Source of the DNA: Algoriphagus aestuariicola
GTDB taxonomy: Bacteria; Bacteroidota; Bacteroidia; Cytophagales; Cyclobacteriaceae
Assembly (NCBI RefSeq): GCF_017254835.1
Contig: NZ_JAFKCW010000002.1
Span: forward strand, 124,001 to 188,000
Length of the DNA stretch: 64,000 nucleotides
Direction: 5' to 3'
Part shown: positions 34,203-44,034 of the stretch, one piece after another
How positions within the stretch are numbered: the first letter of the stretch is position 1
Layout: each line of letters starts with the position of its first letter
Translations under genes and position numbers: made by a program
Notes under the pieces: generated by a model
Database searches by the model: none
What the model was told of the DNA's origin: nothing
What the model saw: only the letters and a program-made list of their open reading frames with translations

Positions 34203-35088
34203 TAACGCCTTCCTGATCATCTTCACCGGGGCGCTGATCGCGATTTCCTGTGGATTTCTGGGTGTCTTTATGATGCTCCGCAAAATGTCCATGACAGGAG
34301 ACGCGATTTCACATGCGGTCCTTCCCGGTATTGTCATCGGTTATTTTGTTTCCGGCAGCCAAAGAAGTCTTGAAGTCATCATCGGCGCGGGACTGCTGGG
34401 CATTCTGGCTACACTGATGATAGACTGGCTTCGCAAAAAGGCCAGGGTACAGCTAGACGCATCCATAGGTATCACTTTCACGCTTCTCTTTGCCATAGGC
34501 ATTATCCTTGTCAACATCCTGGCTTACAAGGTGGACTTGGATCAAGAATGTGTCCTGTACGGGGAGATCGCTTACCTGCCCATCGACAGCTGGATTACGC
34601 AAAGCGGCCTGAATCTCGGTCCAAGAATCACTTGGTTGGCCGGCCTAAACTTTGTTTTCGTGTCGGGCTTTATCTATCTGTTGTTTAAGGAATTGGTCCT
34701 GACCAGCTTCGATGAAAACTTCAGCGCGGTCATGGGCCTTCCTTCGAAGGGCATCAATTTGGCGCTCATGAGCATCGTGTCCTATACGACGGTTAGCAGT
34801 TTCGAATCCGTTGGAGCGATACTGGTGGTGGCGCTCCTGGTGGTCCCTCCCGCAACTGCATTTCTTTGGACAAAGCGCCTGATCCCTTTGCTCAGGCTGA
34901 CTGCTATCATGGGAGTTTTAATTGCACTTTTTGGTTATTATCTTGCCTACTGGATTGACAGTTCTATTGCGGGGATGATGGTGACCGTGGCGGGTTTTTT
35001 CTTCTTGGTCAGCGCATTCATCCACAGCAAAAAGCCCTCTTGGCTTAGCGGAACTTCTGCCAGTACCCAACCGTTGGAGCTAGAATGA
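34189..35088 (+). CDS. Metal ABC transporter permease (second subunit)
   Basis: 299-residue ABC-3 family permease with eight predicted membrane helices. The conserved SMTGDAISHAVLPGIVIGYF (about 41-60) and SVGAILVVALLVVPPATAFL identify the family. It begins 14 bases inside the previous gene and ends in an ATGA overlap with the thioredoxin-like gene. With the fused permease it should form the heterodimeric membrane channel. Unlike that partner it ends after the permease domain, with only a short tail. Confidence 0.93.
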   Translation: MSFDSNAFLIIFTGALIAISCGFLGVFMMLRKMSMTGDAISHAVLPGIVIGYFVSGSQRSLEVIIGAGLLGILATLMIDWLRKKARVQLDASIGITFTLLFAIGIILVNILAYKVDLDQECVLYGEIAYLPIDSWITQSGLNLGPRITWLAGLNFVFVSGFIYLLFKELVLTSFDENFSAVMGLPSKGINLALMSIVSYTTVSSFESVGAILVVALLVVPPATAFLWTKRLIPLLRLTAIMGVLIALFGYYLAYWIDSSIAGMMVTVAGFFFLVSAFIHSKKPSWLSGTSASTQPLELE

Positions 35089-35552
35089 CGATGAAATTTA
35101 AATACCTGCTTTCCTTTTGCCTCTTGGCTTTGGTGAGTTTTTCGCTGCAAGCCCAAGAAGAAATCACCTGGATGAAATTTGAAGAGGCGATTGCCGCAAA
35201 CGAGCAGTCTCCGAAAATGCTCATCGTGGATGTGTATACCGACTGGTGCGGCTGGTGCAAAAAAATGGACAAGGAGACCTTCACAGATCCCAAAGTAATC
35301 GAGCATATCAACAAGAACTTCTATGCCGTGAAGCTGAATGCCGAGGATACGAAGCGGACTTTTGAATTTATGGGGAAAAAGTACAATGAAGCCCAAATGG
35401 CGGCTGCCATGAGGGTTCGCTCCTATCCGAATTTTGTCGTGATTGAGCCCAAACTCCAGAATATTGCCCAACTTCCGGGCTATCGGACCGCAGATCAGTT
35501 CTTGACTGGATTGGATGATCTGATAGACAAAGCCTTCAAAAACAAGCCATGA
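35085..35552 (+). CDS. Periplasmic thioredoxin-like protein (CGWC)
   Basis: 155 residues: signal peptide (MKFKYLLSFCLLALVSFSLQ; cleavage near residue 23), then a thioredoxin fold with the active site TDWCGWCKKMDKETF (Cys near residues 50 and 53) and the cis-Pro region in MRVRSYPNFVV. This resembles the thioredoxin-7/DUF255-like group rather than TrxA. ATGA overlaps on both sides place it in the metal-uptake operon, where it might protect or reduce an envelope partner; that is inference. Confidence 0.88.
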   Translation: MTMKFKYLLSFCLLALVSFSLQAQEEITWMKFEEAIAANEQSPKMLIVDVYTDWCGWCKKMDKETFTDPKVIEHINKNFYAVKLNAEDTKRTFEFMGKKYNEAQMAAAMRVRSYPNFVVIEPKLQNIAQLPGYRTADQFLTGLDDLIDKAFKNKP

Positions 35553-36931
35553 GTTTTTCTCTAGCCGAGCGCGATGATACGATTATCGCTTTGGCCACCC
35601 CACAGGGCGTAGGTGCCATTGCGGTCGTCCGACTTTCCGGAAAAGACGCCATTCGGCTCTGTAATGAAGTTTTTTTTGGCAAAAACCTAGAAAATCAAGC
35701 TTCACATACGATCCATTTTGGCACAATAAGGGACGGCGAAAAGATCATCGATGAGGTCCTAGTTTCTCTATTTGTAGCCCCAAGGTCATTTACCAAAGAA
35801 AACGTGGTGGAGATTTCCACGCACGGCTCCTCCTATATCGTCAATCAAGTCATCAAACTTTTTGTTCGTAAGGGAGCCCGCCCTGCAAAGCCCGGAGAGT
35901 TTACCCAACGGGCATTTCTCAATGGACAGTTTGACTTGGCCCAGGCTGAAGCAGTAGCTGACTTGATTCATGCCGACTCAGAGACCTCACATCAAGCAGC
36001 ACTCAATCAGATGCGTGGCGGATTCAGTGGCGAAATACAACAGCTTCGCCACAAGCTAATCCATTTTGCTTCCATGATTGAATTGGAACTGGACTTCGGT
36101 GAGGAAGACGTGGAATTTGCCAGTCGAAAAGAATTGCGGGAGCTGGTAGAACGACTGCTTCGGGTTGTAGAAGGATTAATCCTGAGTTTCGATCTGGGCA
36201 ATGTGATCAAAAACGGCGTACCGACCGTCATCGCCGGAAAACCCAACGCCGGAAAATCGACCCTGCTAAATGCCTTGCTCAACGAAGAAAAAGCCATTGT
36301 CTCAGACATTGCTGGTACGACACGGGATTTCATTGAGGACGAAATCAATATCGGTGGTGTGATCTTCCGATTCATCGACACGGCCGGTTTGCGAGAAACA
36401 ACCGATACAATTGAAGCTATCGGAGTTAGTCGAACCCAGGAAAAAATGAAGTCCGCATCGCTGATCCTCTACCTTTTTGACCTGGGCGATACAGACCTGG
36501 TAGAGATCAACCGGGAAGTTAATAGGTTGGAAAATCAGGGTGTACCCTTTCTGAAAGTTGCAAATAAGATAGACAAAGCCAATAGCCAGTTGATTAGCGA
36601 GTTAAAGCAAAAGCATCCTGACACCATTTTTATCTCAGCCGGAAAAAAAGACAACCTCGAAGGCCTGAAAGCGCGCATTTTGGAACTCGTCAATCTGGAC
36701 AAATTCCGAACTGGAAACACGGTGGTCACCAACATCCGCCACTACGATTCTCTCGTGAAGACACGCGAGTCCCTACTCGACATTCTCACCGGTCTGAATA
36801 ATCAGGTAACGAATGACTTTGTAGCTATGGACATCCGCCGCTCTCTTCATTTTCTTGGTGAGATCACGGGTGAAATCACAACAGATGACCTTTTGGAGAA
36901 CATTTTTAGGAATTTCTGCATCGGGAAGTAG
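35549..36931 (+). CDS. mnmE: tRNA modification GTPase MnmE
   Basis: 460-residue GTPase that, with MnmG, modifies the wobble uridine of certain tRNAs. It has an N-terminal folate-binding domain (1-120), a helical domain, and an inserted G domain with GKPNAGKST (P-loop, about 231-239), the TTRDF switch and DTAGLRET. The NKID motif (VANKIDKAN) follows, and the protein ends in FCIGK, the invariant Cys near the active site. The sequence is full length. It is translated in overlap with the thioredoxin-like gene at the end of the metal-uptake operon, an unusual location. Confidence 0.97.
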   Translation: MSFSLAERDDTIIALATPQGVGAIAVVRLSGKDAIRLCNEVFFGKNLENQASHTIHFGTIRDGEKIIDEVLVSLFVAPRSFTKENVVEISTHGSSYIVNQVIKLFVRKGARPAKPGEFTQRAFLNGQFDLAQAEAVADLIHADSETSHQAALNQMRGGFSGEIQQLRHKLIHFASMIELELDFGEEDVEFASRKELRELVERLLRVVEGLILSFDLGNVIKNGVPTVIAGKPNAGKSTLLNALLNEEKAIVSDIAGTTRDFIEDEINIGGVIFRFIDTAGLRETTDTIEAIGVSRTQEKMKSASLILYLFDLGDTDLVEINREVNRLENQGVPFLKVANKIDKANSQLISELKQKHPDTIFISAGKKDNLEGLKARILELVNLDKFRTGNTVVTNIRHYDSLVKTRESLLDILTGLNNQVTNDFVAMDIRRSLHFLGEITGEITTDDLLENIFRNFCIGK

Positions 36932-37038
36932 ACTCCGCGTGAACAGTTGTTTTTTCGAAAGCTCACGAGTTTTCAGCTAGACAGTTAGGTACCGGAGCCT
37001 CTTTTCACTATTTGCATCCTCGGAAAAAGACTGGATGC

Positions 37039-37830
37039 CTATGGCCAAGCCGGAGGCAACACTTCTTTTGGAAAAGCTTTCTCTACAATTTCCCCTCCTG
37101 CCAAGGACACATGATAGGCATTGCTTTTTTCATTTAAGGAAACTACCTGTTTCACTTGCTCATTCTCGAAATAGATACCAGCTTTATCATCACAAGCAAA
37201 ACCTGCTTTGTATTCACCACTCTTGATCTTAGACCAATAAAGTGGTTTCCGCTCACCTTCACCATCATAGTGCGGACTGTGACTTCCGCTAATGAGACCT
37301 AAACCCTCCACGGTGGTCAAGCTTCCTGGCCGGGAATCAGTAGTCCCCTGCTCAAACCAACAAAGCGATCCGGCACTGCCACCACCTAAAATCACCCCAC
37401 TTTCGTAGGCTTTCCGTAACGCATGGTCAATCCCTTGCGCTTTCCATATCGCCATCATATTCAGGGTGTTACCACCTCCTACCAAAATGGCATCCATGCT
37501 AAGAAAAATATCTTCAAATGATTCTTTCTGATTGTAAGAGGAAATAAAGGATCGCTGTACAAAGGCATTTAATGGCAGTCCAGAACAAGTCTCAAACCAG
37601 CGCATCACATAGCCAGCTGCATCACCTGTCGCCGTGGGCAGAAAGCAGATTCTGGGACTCGTCTTCCCCGTAAGAGAAGCTACGTACTTAGTAAATCCCC
37701 GATCAAAATCTCCCCCATAAGCAAATAGCTTCCTAACAATTGGTTTCGAAATTTCAGGCTGCGATTGAAGCGACTGAAGAGGAAGTGCTGATGCCACCAT
37801 GGCGGATTTTAGAAAATTTCTACGTTTCAT
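37039..37830 (-). CDS. Peptidase S51 family protein (cyanophycinase/peptidase E-like)
   Basis: 263 residues from ATG 37830 (MKRRNFLKSAMVASALPLQS); an ATG four codons upstream is possible. The RRNFLKS start looks like a Tat or lipidless export signal. The S51 fold is shown by AILVGGGNTLNMMAIWKAQG and the nucleophile turn VILGGGSAGSLCWFEQGTTD, where the Ser of GSAG is the catalytic residue; a His follows in SGSHSPHYDGEG. Members include peptidase E and cyanophycinase; no cyanophycin synthetase is nearby, so the substrate is unknown. It is a single gene, convergent with the mnmE operon. Confidence 0.85.
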   Translation of the reverse strand: MKRRNFLKSAMVASALPLQSLQSQPEISKPIVRKLFAYGGDFDRGFTKYVASLTGKTSPRICFLPTATGDAAGYVMRWFETCSGLPLNAFVQRSFISSYNQKESFEDIFLSMDAILVGGGNTLNMMAIWKAQGIDHALRKAYESGVILGGGSAGSLCWFEQGTTDSRPGSLTTVEGLGLISGSHSPHYDGEGERKPLYWSKIKSGEYKAGFACDDKAGIYFENEQVKQVVSLNEKSNAYHVSLAGGEIVEKAFPKEVLPPAWP

Positions 37831-37950
37831 TTTTGCTGGCATGTCAGGGGATGACTTTTATGCTTAAACTCATTGGATGATGAAAATCCCGAAGTGGCAA
37901 ATATCTTTTGAAAGAATGACCTTCAAGATTCTAGTTTCACAGATTTTCTA

Positions 37951-40572
37951 TTATTCTGTTTTTAAACTTATCACAGGATTTAGCCATGCAACCTTAACCA
38001 CCTGATAACCCACTGTCAAAGCGGCAATCACCAAGGAACTTCCGATGGCCACGACAAAAGTCCAGGCATCCAGGGTAATCTTGAATTCAAAATCCTGTAG
38101 CCAGCCGCTCATAAACCACCAGCCGATCGGCGCCGCAATCAGAAACGCAATCAAAATCAGACGAACAAACTCCTGTCCAAACAGCCAGACAATATGGCTT
38201 ATTCCTCCTCCCAATACTTTGCGGATGCCCACTTCCTTGGCCTTTTGAGAAATCATAAAAGAAATCAGTCCATACAGACCCAAACAACCAATGAAAATGG
38301 CAATAAAGGAAAAGAACTGTATGCCTTTGAGTAAGGTGTCCTCAGCTTCGTAAAACTTGGCGATGTCTTCATCCAAAAAGGAATATTCAAACATCTTGTC
38401 AGGATATTGCTCTTCCCAAAGCGACTGAATTTCCTCTAGGGTATCCTTCACCGAATTGCCGTTGATTTTGATTGCAAAATTGGAATACATGCCACTCGCC
38501 GTGGTGATCAAAGCCGCAGAGATCCGCTCGTGTAGGGATCTATCATGGAAATTGCGGACCACGCCGACCACTTGACCTTTCATCGTCCCCCCATTGGCAT
38601 AGACCATTTCGCCCAAGGCATCTTCATAAGAGGTGATTCCGAGACTTTGGAGCATGGCTTCGTTGACGAGGACTTCCCGGACAGTATCAGAGGGCATGAG
38701 ATTCCTGCCGGCCAACAGCTCCAAATCAAACGTGGAGATGTAATCCGCATCTGCAAGTTTCATGTTGGTCAAAAAGCTCACTTCTTCGGCATCTGTTCCA
38801 AACCGGATGGAATTGTTCCAAGAATCATCAGACGCAGGAGCCTGATAGCAGAGCGAAACTTTCTCGATTCCGGGCAGTCGCAAAAACTCGTTTTTCAAGA
38901 CATTCATCGTGTTTAGAGAATCACTTCCCAACTTCACCATCACAATGGATGACTTGTCAAAACCAAGATCTGCCTGCTTGGCAAAGCGCATCTGATTCAT
39001 GATCACAATCACGCCTATGATCAATACTTGGGAGATGGCAAACTGGACAACGATCAGAGCACGTCTGGTATTAAAGCCGCCCAGCTGCTGGAAGGAAAGC
39101 TTCCCCTTCAGCGCCGCCACCGGCTTGAAGCCCGTCAGGATAAGTGCCGGATAGCAACCCGCCAATAGCGTAATCAGGATATCCAAGCCTAAGATAAAGA
39201 GCACCAAAGTGCCGTCTACAAGGAAATTGACGGGGATTTGAGTATTGAAGAAGTTATTTACATAAGGTACCAATGCGTATGCAGCAATCAAGGCGATCAA
39301 AATACTGAACGTCGCAATAATCGCTGTTTCGAAAATAAACTGCCAGAAAAGCTGACTCCTGAAGCTCCCCAACACTTTCCTCACTCCCACTTCCTTGGAT
39401 CGTTTCAGCGCTTGGGCGGTCGCGAGGTTGATAAAGTTCACACAGGCAGTAAGCAATAAAAAGATCCCGATTGCAATCAGAATTCCGATGTCGGACTTCT
39501 CCATAGCTCCTCCGTATCTTCCATCGAAATGGACATCCGAAAGTGCCTGGAGTTTGTAATGATGCACATTTTTGCTGGTCGGCCGATGTTGCTTGACGTA
39601 AGGTGCCAAGGCCTCCTCTACTTCGACAGGGCTCACACCGGGGCGGAGTTTTGTAAAGCAGTACATCCCAGAGTTAATTCCTCCCCAGGCATTGTCACTT
39701 GCCAGCCAGGGATTAAAATCTTTCATCGTGCTGTACGATACAAATATCTCAGGGCTGATATCTGTGTTTGGAGGAAAATCCTCCAACACCCCAGTAATGG
39801 TGAAGGGCAGAAAATTATCGTAAGTAATGACCTCGCCGATTGGGTTTTGGTCCCCAAAATATTTCTGGGCCAATCGTTCGGTAATGATGGCTGTATTAGG
39901 TTCTGTCAGGGCTGATTCCCAATTTCCTTTGGACAGGGGGAAATTGAAAATATCAAAAAACTCAGCCTCGGTAAATGCAAAGCCATTGGGTTCCTTGATC
40001 AGCTGTTTTTCTCCGTCCCGTTCAAAGGATATGACAGCATTGGCTTCCTGAAACATACGGGCGACTTTCTCCCCATAGGTGTGATTTTCCCGCAAGACCA
40101 TTCCCAATGGCGAGGGAACGCTATTTGTGTAAGAGACAGTTTCCCGATGCTGCTCGGTGACCACTCGATAAATTCGATCCTTGTCCGGATGGAAATCATC
40201 AAAGCCTAGATGATGTTTCACCAGCACGAAAATCAAAATACAACAAGTGATGCTGAGCGCCAATCCGGCGATGTTGATCAGCGTATATTCTTTGTTTCTC
40301 AGGAGCGATCTCCAACCGATTTTGAAATAACTCTTGTACATGCCATAGGGGGTTAAATGTTGGTAAGGTTTTCTTGGGCGAATAATGCCTGGCCGAAAGA
40401 GTAGCAGCACATCCAAGATGAATTTCCAGTCTGCTTGCCGCTTTCCCAGAGTTTTGAAATTCCGCTCATAGACTTCGATCAGGTCACCCTCGATATAGCC
40501 CCGCATCCTGGGATGGCAGTACCAGCGGAAGAATCGATGAAAACATTTAGGAGGATTTGGGTTGGAATTCAT
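37951..40572 (-). CDS. MacB/FtsX-type permease with N-terminal prefix domain (paralogue 1)
   Basis: 873 residues. A soluble prefix of about 85 residues (FRWYCHPRMRGYIEGDLIEV) leads into the first membrane helix (LINIAGLALSITCCILIFVL). A MacB periplasmic core follows, then three helices with the FtsX domain (RSKEVGVRKVLGSFRSQLFW), a second periplasmic core and a last FtsX domain (KEVGIRKVLGGGISHIVWLF). Thus two FtsX units are fused in one chain. No ABC ATPase gene is adjacent. It starts 5 bases after the paralogue's stop and belongs to the PadR-led operon. The substrate is unknown; efflux of toxic or signalling peptides is the usual guess. Confidence 0.9.
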   Translation of the reverse strand: MNSNPNPPKCFHRFFRWYCHPRMRGYIEGDLIEVYERNFKTLGKRQADWKFILDVLLLFRPGIIRPRKPYQHLTPYGMYKSYFKIGWRSLLRNKEYTLINIAGLALSITCCILIFVLVKHHLGFDDFHPDKDRIYRVVTEQHRETVSYTNSVPSPLGMVLRENHTYGEKVARMFQEANAVISFERDGEKQLIKEPNGFAFTEAEFFDIFNFPLSKGNWESALTEPNTAIITERLAQKYFGDQNPIGEVITYDNFLPFTITGVLEDFPPNTDISPEIFVSYSTMKDFNPWLASDNAWGGINSGMYCFTKLRPGVSPVEVEEALAPYVKQHRPTSKNVHHYKLQALSDVHFDGRYGGAMEKSDIGILIAIGIFLLLTACVNFINLATAQALKRSKEVGVRKVLGSFRSQLFWQFIFETAIIATFSILIALIAAYALVPYVNNFFNTQIPVNFLVDGTLVLFILGLDILITLLAGCYPALILTGFKPVAALKGKLSFQQLGGFNTRRALIVVQFAISQVLIIGVIVIMNQMRFAKQADLGFDKSSIVMVKLGSDSLNTMNVLKNEFLRLPGIEKVSLCYQAPASDDSWNNSIRFGTDAEEVSFLTNMKLADADYISTFDLELLAGRNLMPSDTVREVLVNEAMLQSLGITSYEDALGEMVYANGGTMKGQVVGVVRNFHDRSLHERISAALITTASGMYSNFAIKINGNSVKDTLEEIQSLWEEQYPDKMFEYSFLDEDIAKFYEAEDTLLKGIQFFSFIAIFIGCLGLYGLISFMISQKAKEVGIRKVLGGGISHIVWLFGQEFVRLILIAFLIAAPIGWWFMSGWLQDFEFKITLDAWTFVVAIGSSLVIAALTVGYQVVKVAWLNPVISLKTE
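40316..40530. repeat. Direct repeat between the permease paralogues (copy 1)
   Basis: 215 bases at the 5' end of permease paralogue 1 that match 42943-43157 with about ten differences, whereas the rest of the two genes has diverged strongly even at protein level. This points to gene conversion or strong constraint on the prefix domain. Confidence 0.85.
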
Positions 40573-40577
40573 GGGAA

Positions 40578-43202
40578 TTATTCCGTTTTGAGGCTCCTCA
40601 CAGGGTTCATCAGTGCAGCTTTTAAGGATTGATAGCTAACAGTCATTAATGTGATCAATACCGCGCCAAAACCAGAAGCAGCGAAAATCCACCATGAAAT
40701 TGGTGTTCTATACTCATAATTTTCCAACCAGCTACTCAGATAATGATAAGCGATCGGAATAGAAATCAAACTTGAGATGATAACAAGCAATGCAAAATCT
40801 TTGGACAACATGCTCCATAAATTGACTACAGAAGCCCCCATGACTTTTCTGATTCCAATTTCTTTAGTCCGTTGTTCTGCGATGAATGAAGCCAATCCAA
40901 AAAGCCCGAGACAGCTGATAAGCATGGCAAGTCCAGCAAAGGCCGAGGTCAGTTTGGCAATCCGCCTTTCGTTATCGAAATTTTTGCCATAATCCTGATC
41001 AACAAATGAATATTCAAAATCATTGGAAGGATCGTATTTTTTGAATACAGTTTCAATCTTACCTAAAGCTTCGGTTGGGCTTACATCCGGATTAATCTTA
41101 ATGTGCACCATATTCACCCGCTTATAGTTGAGAAAGAAAAGCATTTGCTTGACAGGAGAATAAGGAGACTGTGTGACCATGTCAGTGACTATCCCGATAA
41201 TTTTATATTCTCCATTATTTCCCCACTTGAGTGATTTGCCAACGGGATCCTCCATTCCAAGGTATCTCGCTGCTGATTCATTGATGACAAAAGCCATCGA
41301 GTCAGACGCAAAATCCCTTGAAAAATCCCTGCCCTCCAAAATCTGCCAATCAATCATTTCCCCGAATTCATGGGTGACACGAAGCGTAGCAAATTCTTCT
41401 GCCATACCAGGATCTTTGCCCTCCCAAGTAAAGCCGCCATTTGTAACATTCGTTGCTGTCAAGGGGGAATCTGTCAGCGCCACTTCTTTTACTGCACCTG
41501 AGTTTTGCAGATCATTTCTGAAGGCATCAAAATGCTCCCTAATCCCTGCCGCTCTGATAGGGGCTGAAACCACGCCAATATTGTCGTATCCGATGGGGCG
41601 GTTTTTGGTAAATTGAATTTGTTTGAACACAATCAAGGTTCCAATGATGAGAGTGATCGAAACCGTAAACTGAGCCACCACCAGAATCTTCCGGGGAATT
41701 GCCGAAAAACGACCGGCCTTAAATGCACCTTTCAAAACTCTGGCAGGATGAAATGATGAGATGTAAAATGCCGGAAAACTTCCGGCGATCATTCCTGTAA
41801 TGATCGTAAAGCAAAGACCAATCATCCAGAAATATGGATTCGACCATAGCAGGTCAATTTGCTTGCCTGAAACCTCGTTGAACCAAGGCAGTGTCAGTTG
41901 AGCAAGAACAAGTGAAAGGAAAAATGACAGGACCACCACCATCATTGATTCAGTAAAAAACTGATTGATCAATTGAATCCTGATCGACCCGAGTGTCTTG
42001 CGAATGCCAACCTCTTTCGCTCTTTTTTCAGAACGGGCAGTGTTGAGGTTGATAAAGTTGATGCAGGCAAGCATCAACACAAATACGCCAACCAACCCAA
42101 ACAACCAAACATATTGGATCCCGCCTCCAACAGATACGCCATTCTTAAAATCAGAATACAAATGCCAGCGGCTCATGGGATGGAGGAAAATTTCGGGTTT
42201 AAACCGGTCATCGTCATCACCCGCGGCCACTACAGCATTCAATTTCACATCTTTGATTTTGAGAGACACGGTATTCATGTCGGCATTGTCTTCAATCTGG
42301 GCGATGGAGTGAAACCAACTATTTCCCCAATGTGTCCGTTCTTCCAGATTTTCACTTGATACATACAGGTCCCAAGGGGCTATGAAAGTAAGGTCATGAA
42401 AACTTGAGTTTCTCGGCAAGTCTTCATATACCCCAGTCACCATTACTTCCAATTTGTCGTCCATCAGAATGGCTTGTCCAAGGGGTGGTGAGTCGCCAAA
42501 AATGGCCTTTGCTGCGGATTCTGAAAGTAAAATGGAATTGGGATCGTTGAGGCCAGCGCGGGTTCCCGACAACATGTTGAGCGTCAACATTTCTGTCACC
42601 TCGGGCTCCATAAAACTTCCCTCTTTCCTCACATCTTTATCTTCGAATGTGAATTTGTGCGATCCGTTCCAAGAGCTCATGATCACATACTTAAAATCAC
42701 TTTCATAGCGATTTCGGAGTTCTGGAGCAATCTGCCTAGCCTGACTCCACCAAGTCTCTACCTCGCCGTTGAAAGTCTGATTTTGTAAGACCTGTGCGAT
42801 CTTGTCATAGTTTTCGAAATTCTTGTTGAAGGTCAATTCATCACGCACCCATAAGGCAATAAGAATTGCAGCAGTAAGCCCAACAGCAAGACCGCTTATG
42901 TTGATGGCGGAGTAAATTTTATTCTTTATAAGATTTCTCCAGCCGATTTTGAAATAACTCTTGTACATGCCATAGGGGGTTAAATGTTGGTAAGGTTTTC
43001 TTGGGTGAATAATGCCTGGCCGAAAGAGTAGCAGCACATCCAAGATGAATTTCCAGTCTGCTTGCCGCTTTCCCAGAGTTTTGAAATTCCGCTCGTAGAC
43101 TTCCATCAGGTCGCCTTCGATGTAGTCCAGCATTCTGGGGTGGCAGTACCAGCGGAAAAACCTGAGAAAGAGCTTGGGAGGAAAGGGTTGTTTGCTATTC
43201 AT
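40578..43202 (-). CDS. MacB/FtsX-type permease with N-terminal prefix domain (paralogue 2)
   Basis: 874 residues with the same layout as its downstream neighbour: prefix domain (residues 1-90), membrane helix, MacB-type periplasmic core, FtsX helices (EKRAKEVGIRKTLGSIRIQL), a second periplasmic core and a last FtsX domain (TKEIGIRKVMGASVVNLWSM). The prefix domain is nearly identical to that of paralogue 1 at DNA level, the remainder far less so. It begins 3 bases after the PadR stop. The PadR plus prefixed-permease arrangement is recurrent in Bacteroidota. Confidence 0.9.
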   Translation of the reverse strand: MNSKQPFPPKLFLRFFRWYCHPRMLDYIEGDLMEVYERNFKTLGKRQADWKFILDVLLLFRPGIIHPRKPYQHLTPYGMYKSYFKIGWRNLIKNKIYSAINISGLAVGLTAAILIALWVRDELTFNKNFENYDKIAQVLQNQTFNGEVETWWSQARQIAPELRNRYESDFKYVIMSSWNGSHKFTFEDKDVRKEGSFMEPEVTEMLTLNMLSGTRAGLNDPNSILLSESAAKAIFGDSPPLGQAILMDDKLEVMVTGVYEDLPRNSSFHDLTFIAPWDLYVSSENLEERTHWGNSWFHSIAQIEDNADMNTVSLKIKDVKLNAVVAAGDDDDRFKPEIFLHPMSRWHLYSDFKNGVSVGGGIQYVWLFGLVGVFVLMLACINFINLNTARSEKRAKEVGIRKTLGSIRIQLINQFFTESMMVVVLSFFLSLVLAQLTLPWFNEVSGKQIDLLWSNPYFWMIGLCFTIITGMIAGSFPAFYISSFHPARVLKGAFKAGRFSAIPRKILVVAQFTVSITLIIGTLIVFKQIQFTKNRPIGYDNIGVVSAPIRAAGIREHFDAFRNDLQNSGAVKEVALTDSPLTATNVTNGGFTWEGKDPGMAEEFATLRVTHEFGEMIDWQILEGRDFSRDFASDSMAFVINESAARYLGMEDPVGKSLKWGNNGEYKIIGIVTDMVTQSPYSPVKQMLFFLNYKRVNMVHIKINPDVSPTEALGKIETVFKKYDPSNDFEYSFVDQDYGKNFDNERRIAKLTSAFAGLAMLISCLGLFGLASFIAEQRTKEIGIRKVMGASVVNLWSMLSKDFALLVIISSLISIPIAYHYLSSWLENYEYRTPISWWIFAASGFGAVLITLMTVSYQSLKAALMNPVRSLKTE
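42943..43157. repeat. Direct repeat between the permease paralogues (copy 2)
   Basis: Partner of 40316-40530, offset by 2627 bases, inside the 5' end of permease paralogue 2. Confidence 0.85.
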
Positions 43203-43205
43203 CTT

Positions 43206-43550
43206 TCATATGCCTCCCAAGTTCGCTTGCCAAATCGTTTTGGGGATGGCAGACCAGAGCTCATCCCGGGTATCCTTGGCGTGTTGAATGGCTTTCTTGC
43301 CCAAAGCGGTGATTTCAAAATAGCGCCTTGGACGCCCTGCTCGTTCCTCAGTGGATTCTCCGGAAAAGGACTTGAGATATCCTTTATCTTCCATCCTATT
43401 GAGAGCAGTATGCAATGCACCCATACTCACCGTCCGTTTAAGCCTGGCTTCAATCTCATCTTTGATGGCCACACTGTATGCTTTGTTGTTCAGAATGCCT
43501 ACAGTCAGCATGACGATTTCTTCAAACTCCCCTAGTTGATAATCTTTCAT
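43206..43550 (-). CDS. PadR family transcriptional regulator
   Basis: 114-residue winged helix-turn-helix repressor of the PadR family: GEFEEIVMLTVGILNNKAYS, then the recognition-helix region RLKRTVSMGALHTALNRMED and the wing GRPRRYFEITALGKKAI. It has the short C-terminal part of subfamily 2 types. It is the first gene of an operon with the two large permeases, three bases apart, and presumably controls it in response to a small molecule. An AT-rich segment upstream of the ATG (around 43551-43580) probably holds the promoter and operator, but I see no clean palindrome. Confidence 0.92.
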   Translation of the reverse strand: MKDYQLGEFEEIVMLTVGILNNKAYSVAIKDEIEARLKRTVSMGALHTALNRMEDKGYLKSFSGESTEERAGRPRRYFEITALGKKAIQHAKDTRDELWSAIPKTIWQANLGGI

Positions 43551-44034
43551 GGCAAATAATTATATCTAAATGTAGGAGAAATATCAGTGCCAAGAGGAAA
43601 TGGCCACTCATGAGCTTAGAAGGGTGCTTTGAACTTCAGCGCCGCACGAATGTGAACAAATTTGTCCGCTGAAGGACGTTGGAAAAAACAGACGATGGGA
43701 TAGGTCTCCTAAAGCGCATTCCTGAGCAGGTTGAACATGCGTGTCCAAATGCACCCAGACAAAAAGTCTTGGAAATCGCCTATAAGACCTGGGCTATACC
43801 CTACATGGCTAGTCGTTCTTCAGCTTCGGCAATCAGAAAGCTCCTCTATTTTACTGATTGGAGAAAAGCATGGCAAAAAATATTTTTAAATCCCCAATCC
43901 CTTGCTAGTTTAACGCTTCTTACCAAGAAAAACCACGAACTTTAATTCAAGCTATCCCAAACACCCAAAAAAGCCCATGTCAAAATTTTTCCCGGTGGCG
44001 CCATAACCACTCAAACAACCGACCCACACCCACC
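43551..44034. other. Intergenic region between divergent PadR operon and sensor gene
   Basis: 484 bases. An 88-codon open frame (43679-43945) with a TTG start has no recognisable family and is probably chance. Otherwise I see no repeat, RNA or terminator. The promoters of both flanking genes should be here. Confidence 0.5.

Noticed and set aside
43679-43945. 88-codon ORF between PadR and the propeller sensor
   Set aside because: TTG start, no ribosome site, no family resemblance; likely chance.
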